NCBI RefSeq assembly: GCF_018131005.1
Contig: NZ_JAFCJK010000005.1
Coordinates: 372,001-436,000, forward strand
Origin: Bradyrhizobium lablabi
Lineage (GTDB): Bacteria > Pseudomonadota > Alphaproteobacteria > Rhizobiales > Xanthobacteraceae
Length of the DNA: 64,000 nucleotides
Direction: 5' to 3'
Below the pieces are notes generated by a model. The model was given only the letters and a program-made list of their open reading frames with translations, ran no database searches and had not been told where the DNA came from. Shown here in pieces: positions 1-9,282 of the stretch. Made by a program: the position numbers and the translations under genes. Position 1 is the first letter of the stretch, and each line of letters starts with the position of its first letter.

Positions 1-2401
1 GACGAGCCGAGAATTTCGCTACGCTGCGACAAAGCATGCGGTAGATCGTCACCCGGTGCGCCCGAATGCGCTGCAGCGTCCGTGACAGGGTCTCACCGTG
101 GGTGACTCCGCGAGGTCCGACATTGGTGTCGAGTATGCCGAGGAATTTCACCGAGCGGCCTTGTGCTATCAATCGGCTCGCAACTTCGAAGGCCACGCCA
201 CCGCCCAGCGAATAGCCGATCATTCGGATATCGCCGCGGGGCTGAGCAGCGTTGATCTGTTCGACAGCCAGTGTGGCCATCTCCTCGACGGAGCCGCGTC
301 CCGCGAGGCTCCAGCTCAGATCTGGATAGCGAATGGGAATGACATGGGCCATCTTGCTCAATTGAGCGCCGAATGCCGCCATGCTCGGTCCATATCCCAT
401 GGAACCGGGCAAAATGACCAGATGGGGAAGAATCGAGCCGTCGGCACGCGGCTGCGCCGGTCGATCTGCTACGGCGACAGCGCGGACCATATCGTCTGCG
501 CTCATATCCACCGTGAATACTTCCATATTGAGCTCGTGGCCGATCAGTTCCTCCAGATCCATCACGCAGCGGAGGAGCTTGAGTGAATCGCCCCCTGCCT
601 CGTCCCAACGGCCGACGGCATCCGACGTGCCGAGGATACTGGTCCAGACCCGCCGCACCGCTTCGTCGGCCTTCATTCCGTTCGGCGCCGGCGCAGGCGA
701 GGGCGAGCTCTTTCTGTTTTCCAGATCAAGCGTTTTCAATCTGACGAGATCTATCTTTCCGCCCGGCAGGCGCGGAATCTCTGCAATGTCATGCAACCTG
801 GTCGGATGCAAAGCCGCAGGAAGGGCTTGCCTGATCACGTCGCGAACATCCGCGGTAAAGCTTGGCCGGGACGGAGTTGACGATGATGCAAATAGAACGA
901 GCTCGTTGGCATCCGTTACGACGGCGACAGCATCCCTCACATAGGGAATCTTGCGTGCGACCGTCTCAAGTTCGGCCGGTTCGACACGCCGCCCGTTGAT
1001 CTTGAGCTGACGTCCCTTTCGTCCGACCACCCGCATCCGTCCATGCGTGTCGACGGCAACGAGGTCGCCAGTGGAGAAGATCCGAGATTGCGGGTCGCCG
1101 GGGGCAGGCGGTGCAGGAGACAGCCGGCCGTTTTCCCAGTATCCGAGCAGAACGTATCTGCTCTTGATAACCAGTTCTCCGACCTCGCCGCGCGGGACGG
1201 ATCTCCCATTCTCGTCGACCACGGCAAAAGATATCCCGGGCAGCAAATAGCCCACGGGGACTCCGGCGTTCTCCTCCCGGCAGTCGCTGGGAAGAAACCA
1301 CTGGGTGCCTGTGGTCTCGGTGGACAAGTAGCTGATTTGAATGAAGCAGGTGGGCCGCACCACCTTTCGGACCAGCGCGACGTCGGTCCACAGCACTTTC
1401 TCGCCGCCGATGCGAATGATCCGAAGCGACCCGAAATCGCCTCGCTGGCTTGCATTGATCAATGCGCGCAGCAGGGTCGGAACCACATAGGTAATCGTTA
1501 TCTGCTGCGAGCTGATCTGGCGCAACAGGCCGCGCAGTCCGAGCGTCTCGACATCAACGATGTGCAGCCTTGCACCTGTCAGCAACGCGGATAGCATCTC
1601 GCGGCAGCCGGCGATGGTGGTGGGGCCGCTCAGGGGCATGAAGACGTCTGCCGCGCTTATGTGGCATGCATCCACATATTGCTGGACACGCTGCAGCAGG
1701 CTGCGCTGGCTGTTCACAACGCCCTTTGGCTGTCCGGTGCTGCCCGAGGTGTAGAGCACGATGGCAGGCGCATCTACCGACACTGACCCGCGCGGCGAGG
1801 GGGTTGCTGACGGCTCGCTGGCGCGCCCGGCGTCGAGCCACTGCAGCCCATGTTCCTTGATCCAGCCGGGCAAATTGCCGTTGTCGTGACCGATCAGCAC
1901 GGAGATCCGTGCGGTCGTGACGATGGCGGTCAGTCGCTGCACCGGGTCGCGCGGGTTGAGCGGTACCAGGATTCGTCCCGCCGCCATGCATGCAAGCATG
2001 GCGATTGGTTGCCAGACCGAACTGCGCAGCAGCCACCCGACGGCGTCGCCCTCCGGGATCGCCGCCGTAATCGCTTCGGCCAAGGCCAAAACCCGCGACA
2101 ACAATTGCGAGTAGGTCAGTTGGTGGGTGCCGTCGCTGATGGCCACCCTGTCGGCAAATTTCGTCGTCACCGCGATGAGGTGCTCGATCGCGGAGACACC
2201 GGCAAATTCCGCGCCCATCCGCTCGAACGGCCGATCGACAGGACCGTGCACATCGAGCGGTACGTCAGCAGGGCTCATCCAGCGCAGCGTTCCGGGTTCC
2301 TCCTGAGCTTCGACAGATGAGTTCTTGTCCAAAAGACGCCGTCGGTCATCTGGCAAGGTCGCACCAATGGTTGTTTGAAGAGTTATCACAGTGCCCGCCA
2401 T
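1..2401 (-). CDS. Adenylation-carrier-thioesterase protein (NRPS-like), C-terminus beyond window
   Basis: This protein should activate a carboxylic or amino acid as its adenylate, load it on its own carrier domain and release or transfer it with a thioesterase. The frame is open from the start to the window edge (800 codons). An AMP-binding domain shows YTSGSTGQPKGV near residue 214, STGDL near 442, a following GRKGRQLKINGRRVE stretch and PGGKIDL before the carrier. The carrier has the phosphopantetheine site GGDSL near 604. The thioesterase begins with LPGSMGYGPS and has GYSLGG near 729; its His lies outside the window. The thioesterase part closely resembles the separate thioesterase at 20638-21555. 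No condensation domain is present. The start at 2401 is the first in-frame ATG; an ATG at 2278 is an alternative. The substrate is unknown. Confidence 0.85.
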   Translation of the reverse strand, partial: MAGTVITLQTTIGATLPDDRRRLLDKNSSVEAQEEPGTLRWMSPADVPLDVHGPVDRPFERMGAEFAGVSAIEHLIAVTTKFADRVAISDGTHQLTYSQLLSRVLALAEAITAAIPEGDAVGWLLRSSVWQPIAMLACMAAGRILVPLNPRDPVQRLTAIVTTARISVLIGHDNGNLPGWIKEHGLQWLDAGRASEPSATPSPRGSVSVDAPAIVLYTSGSTGQPKGVVNSQRSLLQRVQQYVDACHISAADVFMPLSGPTTIAGCREMLSALLTGARLHIVDVETLGLRGLLRQISSQQITITYVVPTLLRALINASQRGDFGSLRIIRIGGEKVLWTDVALVRKVVRPTCFIQISYLSTETTGTQWFLPSDCREENAGVPVGYLLPGISFAVVDENGRSVPRGEVGELVIKSRYVLLGYWENGRLSPAPPAPGDPQSRIFSTGDLVAVDTHGRMRVVGRKGRQLKINGRRVEPAELETVARKIPYVRDAVAVVTDANELVLFASSSTPSRPSFTADVRDVIRQALPAALHPTRLHDIAEIPRLPGGKIDLVRLKTLDLENRKSSPSPAPAPNGMKADEAVRRVWTSILGTSDAVGRWDEAGGDSLKLLRCVMDLEELIGHELNMEVFTVDMSADDMVRAVAVADRPAQPRADGSILPHLVILPGSMGYGPSMAAFGAQLSKMAHVIPIRYPDLSWSLAGRGSVEEMATLAVEQINAAQPRGDIRMIGYSLGGGVAFEVASRLIAQGRSVKFLGILDTNVGPRGVTHGETLSRTLQRIRAHRVTIYRMLCRSVAKFSAR

Positions 2402-2433
2402 ATTCGACCCAACCTAGAACATCGGTCCAGCGT

Positions 2434-2469
2434 GAGCATGCTTCATCAGTGCGGCGCGAGCATGCTTCA
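2434..2469. repeat. Two direct copies of GAGCATGCTTCA, 24 bp apart
   Basis: The 12-bp unit occurs at 2434-2445 and 2458-2469, just upstream of the adenylation-carrier-thioesterase gene. Each unit contains the palindrome AGCATGCT. The second copy runs into the regulatory box at 2464-2480. The spacing of just over two helical turns is compatible with a tandem operator, but this is inference. Confidence 0.45.
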
Positions 2470-2480
2470 AATGAAGGATG
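2464..2480 (+). promoter_or_regulatory. Putative shared regulatory box, copy upstream of the A-PCP-TE gene
   Basis: GCTTCAAATGAAGGATG matches the right part of the box found upstream of the other polysaccharide units (ATGAAGGATG) and contains the near-palindrome TTCAAATGAA. It lies about 65 bp upstream of the start at 2401 and its asymmetric tail points away from that gene. The left half is divergent, so it is a weaker member. Confidence 0.4.
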
Positions 2481-2640
2481 CACGTTGCTTTGTGGTCTGC
2501 CTGCCGGCTGCCGGACGGCGGCATTTGCCGTCGGGTGCACGGGAGCACGTGCACCGTGGGCCGGGGCGTGGCCGAACGGCATCTTGCCTTTGCCGAAGGG
2601 TCAGAAGTGTCGACGATCATTTTCATTCGGTCGTTGCCGA

Positions 2641-4536
2641 TCAGCTGTTTGACCTCAAATTGGGCCGGGTAGGGTCGGGAACGTCGATAACCGGTTCGAA
2701 CTTCATCCATCGAGCCACGGTTGCCTTGAGCCACCGGTAGCGCATGATCAAGCTCGATGCGGGATACTGTTCCATATCACCGGACTCGAGCTCTGATTGG
2801 GATCCGCGGGTCAGGACGCACCAGAACCGGGTATTGGCTTCGAAATCTGACGTTCGAGCGAACTGGTTCAGCGCGCTCTGTGCCAAATCTCGATCAGTGC
2901 TTCCGGCTCGGACAGCGAGCAGAACATGGTCGGCCCAAGATGCGAGAAGTCTCACTTCCGGTGCGTCTTGTAGCGACGGAGCATTGATGACCACGACATC
3001 GTAGGTGTCTCTCAGCTGCTCGAACAGCGAAGACACCCTTGGATTCGCGAACAGCAGCAGGCGGTTTCCCTCGGACAATCCTGCCGATACGTAGTCGATG
3101 CCGAGCTCCTGGATGTGCTGGACGGTATTGGCAAGCGGCTCGTCCTGCGTCAACGCTTTGAGCAAATCCGAGGAATCGCCGCCGGCTCGACGGGGCAATT
3201 GACCGAAATCCAGGAACAGAACGCGTTGTCCAAGCTTCGCGGCGCAAAAGCCAAAGCTCCACGCAACCGCACTATTGCCTTCACCACGGATACTGGATGT
3301 CACCAGGACGGTATGGTGTGGCCGCAATGTAACTGGATGATCGGACGCCAGCAGAGATACGACAGTCGAACGAACTGCTCTGGTGTACGGGATCGCGGAT
3401 TGCTCCACCAGGCGCCGAGGTGGGCTGCTGAGCTCGGACGGGATCGAGGGTATCAACCCGACACACGGAACGCCCAATGCCTTGGCGGCTTCGGCCTCGG
3501 TATGCAGAGTGCGATCGAAGTGATGGCGGATGACTGCGATAAGGCATGCAAACAAGCCGAAGACAATCGTGATCGGTGGAACAAGGAGAAGCGGATTCAG
3601 CGAGCTGGGAAAGTCCGGCGGAGAGGCATCCGCAATCACGGTCACTTCCGGTTCGGTAACGACACCCTTGGTCGTCTGGTCCTGCCGTCGTCGCAGCAGC
3701 GTTTCATACTGCTGTGACAACGTCGTCATCTGCCACGCCAAGGCCTCACGCTGCGATGGCGATATCTGACCGGAGCGGCTGGCGTCCAGTTCCGCCTTCA
3801 CCTTCGCCAAGTCGTGCTGGACCGCAGCCGATTGCGAGGCGATCGCGTCCAGAGCCTGGATGTCGACCGCCTGCTTTTGCCGGATCAACTCATCGACGTA
3901 GGATCGTGCAACCAGGTTTGCGACCTCGGCGGCCCGTTTCGGATTGGGGTCCGTGAATATGACGCTGATGACTCTGGATCGGCGTTCCTGACTGATCTTG
4001 AGGCGGGCCTTCAACGCGGCGACTGCCATGCCGTCGGTCGGCGCGCTTTTGCCGATGGAGAGCAGTTCCTTGGCCCCTGACCATGCCGTGCGGACGACGC
4101 GCGCAGGCCAAGGCGAGGAGTCCACGGCTCTCTGGTGCGCTGCATCGTCGAGCGCCCTCAGCGCCGGCAGGAGCCGCCGCAGATAGGCATCGGACAACAT
4201 GACTGTCACATGTGTGTCGATGGTGGATTCGTCGGAACCGCCCCCAGGAGCGATGGGAGTGGCAGGCGTGGCGGGTTCGGCTCCCCCAGCGCCTCGCGCG
4301 TTCACGACAAGCTGCGCCGTCGCCATGTAGGAGGGAGACATAAGAAGGCTGCCGATCGCGGCGAGCAGGGCGCCTGCGACAATCATCCTGAGAATAAAGT
4401 GCCTGTACCGCCTGATGCTGTCCAGGACCTGCCTGAATGTCTCGACGGTGTCGTCGGGCGGGTCCGCTTCCATCTTTGGCCGCGCCGGGGAAAGAATTGT
4501 TACTGGCCGAATCCGCTTACCTTTCAACGCTTCCAT
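2641..4536 (-). CDS. Wzz/GumC-like polysaccharide co-polymerase with degenerate tyrosine-kinase-like domain
   Basis: A chain-length regulator of the inner membrane, 631 residues. A first membrane segment lies at about 47-67, then a periplasmic coiled-coil Wzz region, a second membrane segment at about 312-332 and a cytoplasmic ATPase-like domain. In active BY-kinases the P-loop reads GEGKS/T; here it is SSIRGEGNSAV, with Asn421 replacing the Walker A Lys. The A-prime strand reads VLFLDFGQ and the Walker B region VVVINAPSL lacks its Asp, so ATP hydrolysis is unlikely. There is no tyrosine-rich tail. The start follows AAAGGAG at 7 nt. It is last in the unit GT4 - polymerase - asparagine synthase - this gene, beginning 11 nt after the asparagine-synthase stop. 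Confidence 0.85.
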   Translation of the reverse strand: MEALKGKRIRPVTILSPARPKMEADPPDDTVETFRQVLDSIRRYRHFILRMIVAGALLAAIGSLLMSPSYMATAQLVVNARGAGGAEPATPATPIAPGGGSDESTIDTHVTVMLSDAYLRRLLPALRALDDAAHQRAVDSSPWPARVVRTAWSGAKELLSIGKSAPTDGMAVAALKARLKISQERRSRVISVIFTDPNPKRAAEVANLVARSYVDELIRQKQAVDIQALDAIASQSAAVQHDLAKVKAELDASRSGQISPSQREALAWQMTTLSQQYETLLRRRQDQTTKGVVTEPEVTVIADASPPDFPSSLNPLLLVPPITIVFGLFACLIAVIRHHFDRTLHTEAEAAKALGVPCVGLIPSIPSELSSPPRRLVEQSAIPYTRAVRSTVVSLLASDHPVTLRPHHTVLVTSSIRGEGNSAVAWSFGFCAAKLGQRVLFLDFGQLPRRAGGDSSDLLKALTQDEPLANTVQHIQELGIDYVSAGLSEGNRLLLFANPRVSSLFEQLRDTYDVVVINAPSLQDAPEVRLLASWADHVLLAVRAGSTDRDLAQSALNQFARTSDFEANTRFWCVLTRGSQSELESGDMEQYPASSLIMRYRWLKATVARWMKFEPVIDVPDPTRPNLRSNS

Positions 4537-4547
4537 TGCGCGCTCCT

Positions 4548-6539
4548 TTACTGCGCAGCTTCCATAACGTCCGATGTTTCGGACGTTCCGTAGCCAACCG
4601 TTGTGTCTAGCCAGGACTGCAGCATCAGGACCGCCCAGAGCGTTCGCGAGTGATCGCGCCGGCCGTCCAAATGCTCGAGCCAGCAGTTCTGGACCCGCGC
4701 GGGATCCAGCAAATGCTGGTTGCGAAGACGCGACTCGGAAATGAGGTCCGCCGCCCACGAACGAAGAGGGCCCCTCAACCAGGCACCGATGGGTACGTCA
4801 AATCCCTGTTTTGGGCGGTCGAAGAGATGGCTCGGCACGTAGCGGCCCAGCACCTGCCGCAACAGCCATTTGCCCTGGCCATTCCTCACCTTTGCGGAGT
4901 TCGGTAGCGTCCAGCAGAATTCAACGACCCGATGGTCGAGAATCGGGCAACGCGCCTCGAGGCTGGTTGCCATGCTGGCGCGATCGAGTTTCACCAGAAT
5001 ATCGCTGGGCAGATATTCGAGCATGTCCCGGACGATGAAGTCGGACAGAAGATCGTTGAGCGGCGGCGGCGCCGATCCCGGGCTGGCGACCGCTTGCTCT
5101 TGCATCAACTGTAGCTCGGAAAGCCGCGTCGACCGGCGGTACATGTCGTCGACATCATTGCCGCCGAGAAGCTGAGCAAGGCGGTTGAGCCGATCGCCGT
5201 GGACCATTCGCCGGAATCGATCGGGAAGGCGAAGCGCGTCCACGACGCTTTCGCGTAGCCCTCGCCCGAGCAGCCCCACGGCGGCGGCCGTCACTTTCCG
5301 AAGCGATCGGTTCGAGTTCAGGAGAGGGGCCAGGGTAACGGACAGGAGATGTCTGGAATAGCCGGCAAAGCATTCGTCGCCGCCATCGCCGGATAGGGCA
5401 ACCGTCACTTCACGCCGGGCCAGCCGAGACAGAAGCAGCGTCGGAATTTGCGACTCGTCGGCAAACGGCTCGTCCCAGATGGTCGGAAGTTCGGGAATGA
5501 CCGCTCGGGCTTCCGCGGGCGTCAGACGCAGCTCGGTGTGACTGGTGCCGAGATGCCGCGCCACGGCCGCGGCGTTAGCGGCCTCGTCGAAGCCGCGCTC
5601 GCCGAAGCCGATCGTGTATGTCCGAACCGGCCGGCTCGATTGAGCTTGCATCAGAGCAACGATTGTCGAGCTATCGATGCCTCCCGACAAGAACAGCCCG
5701 ACCGGCACGTCGGCAACCATGCGGTCGGCGACCGCGGCCTGAAGGAGGTCGGTGGCTTGGGACACGAGCTGGTGATCGTCGGCGGCAGCCGGCATCGCCC
5801 GGCCGGCGCGCGCAACGTCGGTCAGCGACCACCAGGAGCGGGCGCTCGCTCGGAGCGTCTCGGCGTCCCGAATTGACAGAAGATCGTCAGCAGCAATAGA
5901 CAGAACGCCACCGGGTGGAAGTTTGAAGACTTCCCGCCAAATGCAGTGGTCCTCCGGCAACCATCCGCGCGCAAGAAACTCAGTGACCGCGAGCGGATTG
6001 ATCTCCGGACGAAAGTCCGGGAACGCGGCGAGTGCCTTCAGCTCTGAAGCAAAGGCAACCGCATTCGGTGTTCGCGCTACGTAGAGTGGCTTCTTCCCCA
6101 TTCGATCGCGGGCAAGGTGCAAAATGCGGTTCCGGCGATCCCAAAGGCCGATAGCGAACATTCCGTTGCTGCGGCGCAGGGCCTTCTCGAGCCCCCATCT
6201 CTCGATCATCGCCAGCAGGATCTCGGTATCGCTATGGCCCGTGAAGTGCTGGCCCTCGCGCTCGAGTTCCTGACGCAATGTTCGGTGGTTGTAGATCTCG
6301 CCATTGAATGTGATGACGAAGCGGCCGCTGTGCGAAAACATCGGCTGTCGGCCTGCATCGGTAAGGTCGACAATGGCGAGCCTGCGATGCCCGAACGCAA
6401 TGCCGGCATCACGATCGGACCAGAACCCGTCTGCATCCGGCCCACGGTGGCGCAGGCGAGTGGTCATTGGTCCGATCGCCGCCAAATCGGCGGATCGAGA
6501 AGCATACGGTGTCTGAAGAATTCCGGTGATCCCACACAT
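4548..6539 (-). CDS. Asparagine synthase (glutamine-hydrolysing)-like amidotransferase, copy 1
   Basis: A 663-residue AsnB-family enzyme. The N-terminus MCGITGIL supplies the glutaminase nucleophile Cys2, and the synthetase domain has the ATP-binding SGGIDSS motif near residue 285. Length and domain order are normal. The family transfers ammonia from glutamine to an adenylated carboxylate. In polysaccharide loci, related enzymes are thought to amidate uronic acids or other carboxyl groups rather than make asparagine. It lies between the polymerase-like gene (3 nt gap) and the Wzz-like gene, which supports a role in the polymer. A paralogue is at 17641-19668. The acceptor cannot be read from the sequence. 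Confidence 0.85.
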   Translation of the reverse strand: MCGITGILQTPYASRSADLAAIGPMTTRLRHRGPDADGFWSDRDAGIAFGHRRLAIVDLTDAGRQPMFSHSGRFVITFNGEIYNHRTLRQELEREGQHFTGHSDTEILLAMIERWGLEKALRRSNGMFAIGLWDRRNRILHLARDRMGKKPLYVARTPNAVAFASELKALAAFPDFRPEINPLAVTEFLARGWLPEDHCIWREVFKLPPGGVLSIAADDLLSIRDAETLRASARSWWSLTDVARAGRAMPAAADDHQLVSQATDLLQAAVADRMVADVPVGLFLSGGIDSSTIVALMQAQSSRPVRTYTIGFGERGFDEAANAAAVARHLGTSHTELRLTPAEARAVIPELPTIWDEPFADESQIPTLLLSRLARREVTVALSGDGGDECFAGYSRHLLSVTLAPLLNSNRSLRKVTAAAVGLLGRGLRESVVDALRLPDRFRRMVHGDRLNRLAQLLGGNDVDDMYRRSTRLSELQLMQEQAVASPGSAPPPLNDLLSDFIVRDMLEYLPSDILVKLDRASMATSLEARCPILDHRVVEFCWTLPNSAKVRNGQGKWLLRQVLGRYVPSHLFDRPKQGFDVPIGAWLRGPLRSWAADLISESRLRNQHLLDPARVQNCWLEHLDGRRDHSRTLWAVLMLQSWLDTTVGYGTSETSDVMEAAQ

Positions 6540-6542
6540 CGC

Positions 6543-7799
6543 TCAACTTCCAATTCGTGCGTGCTGCGAAGGGCGCCGATCCGAGCCCAGCACAAGACCG
6601 ACAGCGAGTGCGAACCACACGGTCGGGTGCCGCAGGATAAAATGGCTGAGGCTGAAAATGGCCAGCGCAACGACCAGAACCGCCAGGGCGTCAAGTCTCG
6701 CGCGAAGCAGCAGCGCAAACGTGCCCCCCAAGAGCGCGAACACGGCTAACACGCCGAGCAGGCCACCCTGGGTGTATACGTCAAGCGGCGTGCTGTGAGC
6801 CTCCAGTGGAAGAGGAGTACCCTTGTCCGTGACGCCGGTCGGTCTCTCCAGATGCGGCCCCGGTCCAAGTCCAAGCGATCCGGACTCAAACCCGATCTGC
6901 AGCGCATCCTGCCAAAGATTCAGCCGCTGATTCGCAGTTGCCTTCGATGCCTCGCCGCCACGATCCTTCAGCATGCTGGCAGCGAGTCCTTCAGCGTCGT
7001 CGGCCGTGGCCGCCCCATATGGGATGAGTGACAGCGAAAGCGGGACGATGGCAGCTACGAATAGCGCCGCTGCCGCAAAGCGCAGGCTTACTCGATGTTC
7101 GGGCGAGGTGAGCCAGTTTCGCAAGCGCAACCCAATGAACAGGGGTATCGACAGCGACATCGAGATAAGGAACGTATCGCTCTTGGTCAGACGGCCGACA
7201 AAGAAGGTTGCGATGCAACTGAAGGCCGCCGCGAGACGACCAAATCCCCTGGCCGAAATGGCAAGGTGGACCGACAGCGGCACCAGGATGGCGCAATACA
7301 GTGCAAGCTGATTTGGATTCTCAGACCAGCCTCGAAATCGATCCCAATACCAGGGGTCGATCGACGACATGCCGATGAATCCCCAGCCCAACGCAAGCTG
7401 CACGACCACGGCGGCGTTCCAGAGTGCGATCACGAACCATAGGGCTTGACGCAGCGTGCCCTCGGATTTCATCGTTGCGACGATCAGGCAACTGAGGGCT
7501 GCCACGAGCAGATATGCGAAGATATCGTGCACCACCAAACTAGGGTCCACGATTTCCGGGCGCAGGAGTGCCAGGAATCCCCCGACGCTCAAGATGAACA
7601 CAAAGCAGACCCAAAACGTGCCGAGCCGGAGCAAGGCTCTCGGGTTGCGGACCCCCGAGCCGGTCAAGAGCTGCAAGGATGCGTAACCGAGCCACAGCAC
7701 GAGCAGGAGCTCGCCGATCCCGAGTGGCACACTCGAAAGCCGCAGCTGAGAAGCCGTTCCAAGTACAAGGCCAAGGGCAAGAAGTGCACTGCCAATCAT
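6543..7799 (-). CDS. O-antigen polymerase/ligase-like membrane protein (Wzy/WaaL type)
   Basis: A 418-residue, strongly hydrophobic protein with about ten predicted membrane segments. A central loop at roughly residues 250-330 carries charged sequence ending in GLGPGPHLERP and PLPLEAHSTPLDVYTQGG, the typical H...Y/G pattern of the Wzy_C region of O-antigen ligases and polymerases. It probably joins undecaprenyl-linked repeat units in the periplasm. The start overlaps the stop of the upstream glycosyltransferase in ATGA, so translation is coupled. Polymerase and ligase cannot be told apart by sequence; the Wzx/Wzz context favours polymerase. Confidence 0.75.
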   Translation of the reverse strand: MIGSALLALGLVLGTASQLRLSSVPLGIGELLLVLWLGYASLQLLTGSGVRNPRALLRLGTFWVCFVFILSVGGFLALLRPEIVDPSLVVHDIFAYLLVAALSCLIVATMKSEGTLRQALWFVIALWNAAVVVQLALGWGFIGMSSIDPWYWDRFRGWSENPNQLALYCAILVPLSVHLAISARGFGRLAAAFSCIATFFVGRLTKSDTFLISMSLSIPLFIGLRLRNWLTSPEHRVSLRFAAAALFVAAIVPLSLSLIPYGAATADDAEGLAASMLKDRGGEASKATANQRLNLWQDALQIGFESGSLGLGPGPHLERPTGVTDKGTPLPLEAHSTPLDVYTQGGLLGVLAVFALLGGTFALLLRARLDALAVLVVALAIFSLSHFILRHPTVWFALAVGLVLGSDRRPSQHARIGS

Positions 7800-8983
7800 G
7801 GTATTTCACTGCCATTCTGCCGCGTTGCTCGTCCATCATTGGGAGCGCCGCCGGAAAGCAGTTGCCTGTAAAGCGCCGCATAGCGGTCGGCCACGACATT
7901 CAGGTCAAATTCGCGGCGCACGAGGTCGATCGAGCGTCGACCCATGGTGCGGGCGCGAGCGGGATCCTCTAGAAGTTCAAGAATTGCAAGTGCGAGCGCG
8001 CGCGGGTCGCGCGGCGGAACGAGATGGCCATTCCAGTTATCGACCACCACGTCGTCGCAGCCGGGCATGCGGGATGCAACGATCGGCACCCCAGCCAAAC
8101 CGGCTTCCAGCAGAACGCGCGGAATGCCTTCGCGATACTCGGTAGGGAAGGCAAAGACATCTGCAATTCCGAGAAGGGCCGGAACATCGGACCTTGCGCC
8201 GGTCGCAACCACGTATGGTGCATGCCGATCGATCAGCGCCTGGTCCACTGCGAATGGGCCCTCGCTTTCGCGCGGCCCGACGAGCAGAAAGCGAACCTTG
8301 GGTCGCACCTCGTGGACGAGCTTTGCCGCTTCGAGAAGAGTCGGTATGCCCTTTTGCACGGTTAGTCGGCTTACCGTAAGAACGATCTCAGCGTCGTTCA
8401 GCCCGAGTTGGGCGCGCAGCTCGGAGCCGGCGGTCATCCGCGTGCGTGCTGTCTGGAAGGCGTCTACATCGATGCCCGAGCTTCCGATGACGGAAGAGGA
8501 GCTTTTTCCAAGCAGGCGGTAGCGGTGGAAGAAGCCGCTATCGGCCTTGTTCTGGAATACCGTCGCCGCGGTCCAGCATGCGGCCAATCGCTGCATTGCC
8601 AGGTAGATGGGCCGATATGCCAGGGCCTTCAGTTCCGTCGAGGAGAAGACCCATCCCATTCCGTTGATGGTGCGCACCACCGGAACGGCGCCTCGAAGCG
8701 CAAGAGGTGCAAAGAGATTTGGTTTGGTGTCAAAGGTCTGAATTATATCCGGGCGAACGCGATTGACGAATTTCGAGAGCTGACCCATGGCGGCTCGATC
8801 GGAAAAGCCCATGCCGAATCGATCGAACTGATATCGATCGTACTCAATGCCGTTCTTGGTGAACGGCGACACCGCGCCGGTCCCGGCCGCGCTCACTCGC
8901 AAGCCGCGGTTCTGCAGAGCTGTCAGGAAGGGTATCCGCAGAGCGTGATCCTCACCTCCTACGCAGAGCAAGTGCAGCGCCAT
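7796..8983 (-). CDS. Glycosyltransferase family 4 (GT-B)
   Basis: A 395-residue cytoplasmic glycosyltransferase. The C-terminal half has the GT4 signatures VSRLTVQKGIPTLLEAAK near residue 209 and the donor-binding EYREGIPRVLLEAGLAG with the E-x7-E pattern. The N-terminal acceptor domain begins HLLCVGGEDHALRIPF and contains a FDTKPNLFAPLALRG stretch typical of capsular/EPS transferases. It heads a four-gene unit and its start follows AAAGGAA at a normal distance. The sugar and linkage are not predictable. A regulatory box lies 123 bp upstream. Confidence 0.85.
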   Translation of the reverse strand: MALHLLCVGGEDHALRIPFLTALQNRGLRVSAAGTGAVSPFTKNGIEYDRYQFDRFGMGFSDRAAMGQLSKFVNRVRPDIIQTFDTKPNLFAPLALRGAVPVVRTINGMGWVFSSTELKALAYRPIYLAMQRLAACWTAATVFQNKADSGFFHRYRLLGKSSSSVIGSSGIDVDAFQTARTRMTAGSELRAQLGLNDAEIVLTVSRLTVQKGIPTLLEAAKLVHEVRPKVRFLLVGPRESEGPFAVDQALIDRHAPYVVATGARSDVPALLGIADVFAFPTEYREGIPRVLLEAGLAGVPIVASRMPGCDDVVVDNWNGHLVPPRDPRALALAILELLEDPARARTMGRRSIDLVRREFDLNVVADRYAALYRQLLSGGAPNDGRATRQNGSEIP

Positions 8984-9105
8984 GCCATTTCCTTTCGGTC
9001 TCGGTTACCACTTCGCCAAAACCGCAGATCGCGCAAACGAGGCCCACCCTCCGGTAGAAAGTGTGGACCGCTATAGCTTAGGAGGAGTCCAAGAACTGTC
9101 TTCAT

Positions 9106-9117
9106 TCATTCGAATGA
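9106..9117 (-). promoter_or_regulatory. Putative shared regulatory box upstream of the GT4-polymerase-asn-wzz unit
   Basis: TCATTCGAATGA is a perfect 12-bp palindrome, followed on the minus strand by ATGAAGAC, matching the asymmetric tail of the other copies. It lies 123 bp upstream of the start at 8983 in a 299-nt region that otherwise contains no convincing gene. Confidence 0.6.
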
Positions 9118-9282
9118 CGGGGTGAGAGGCGGGCCTGCGTCGCTTGTTCGCGCGTCGTCGTCCGTTCGACTGCGATACCGGTTCGAAGGCCGGATCACCG
9201 CAGCACGGTGTGCGACCGCGCTGCGGCCCTCCGACGTCGGTTGACATCGAAGGGCGCAAAGGGTTCGGCGGTCACAGGAGCG

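Noticed and set aside
2614..2632. TTTTCATTCGGTCG as a further copy of the regulatory box
   Set aside because: Only half of the core matches and it is 220 bp from the nearest start, next to the stop of the Wzz-like gene.
9071..9259. A 62-codon minus-strand frame upstream of GT4
   Set aside because: Composition is not protein-like before its last 15 codons, which coincide with the regulatory box; kept only in the leader-peptide finding.
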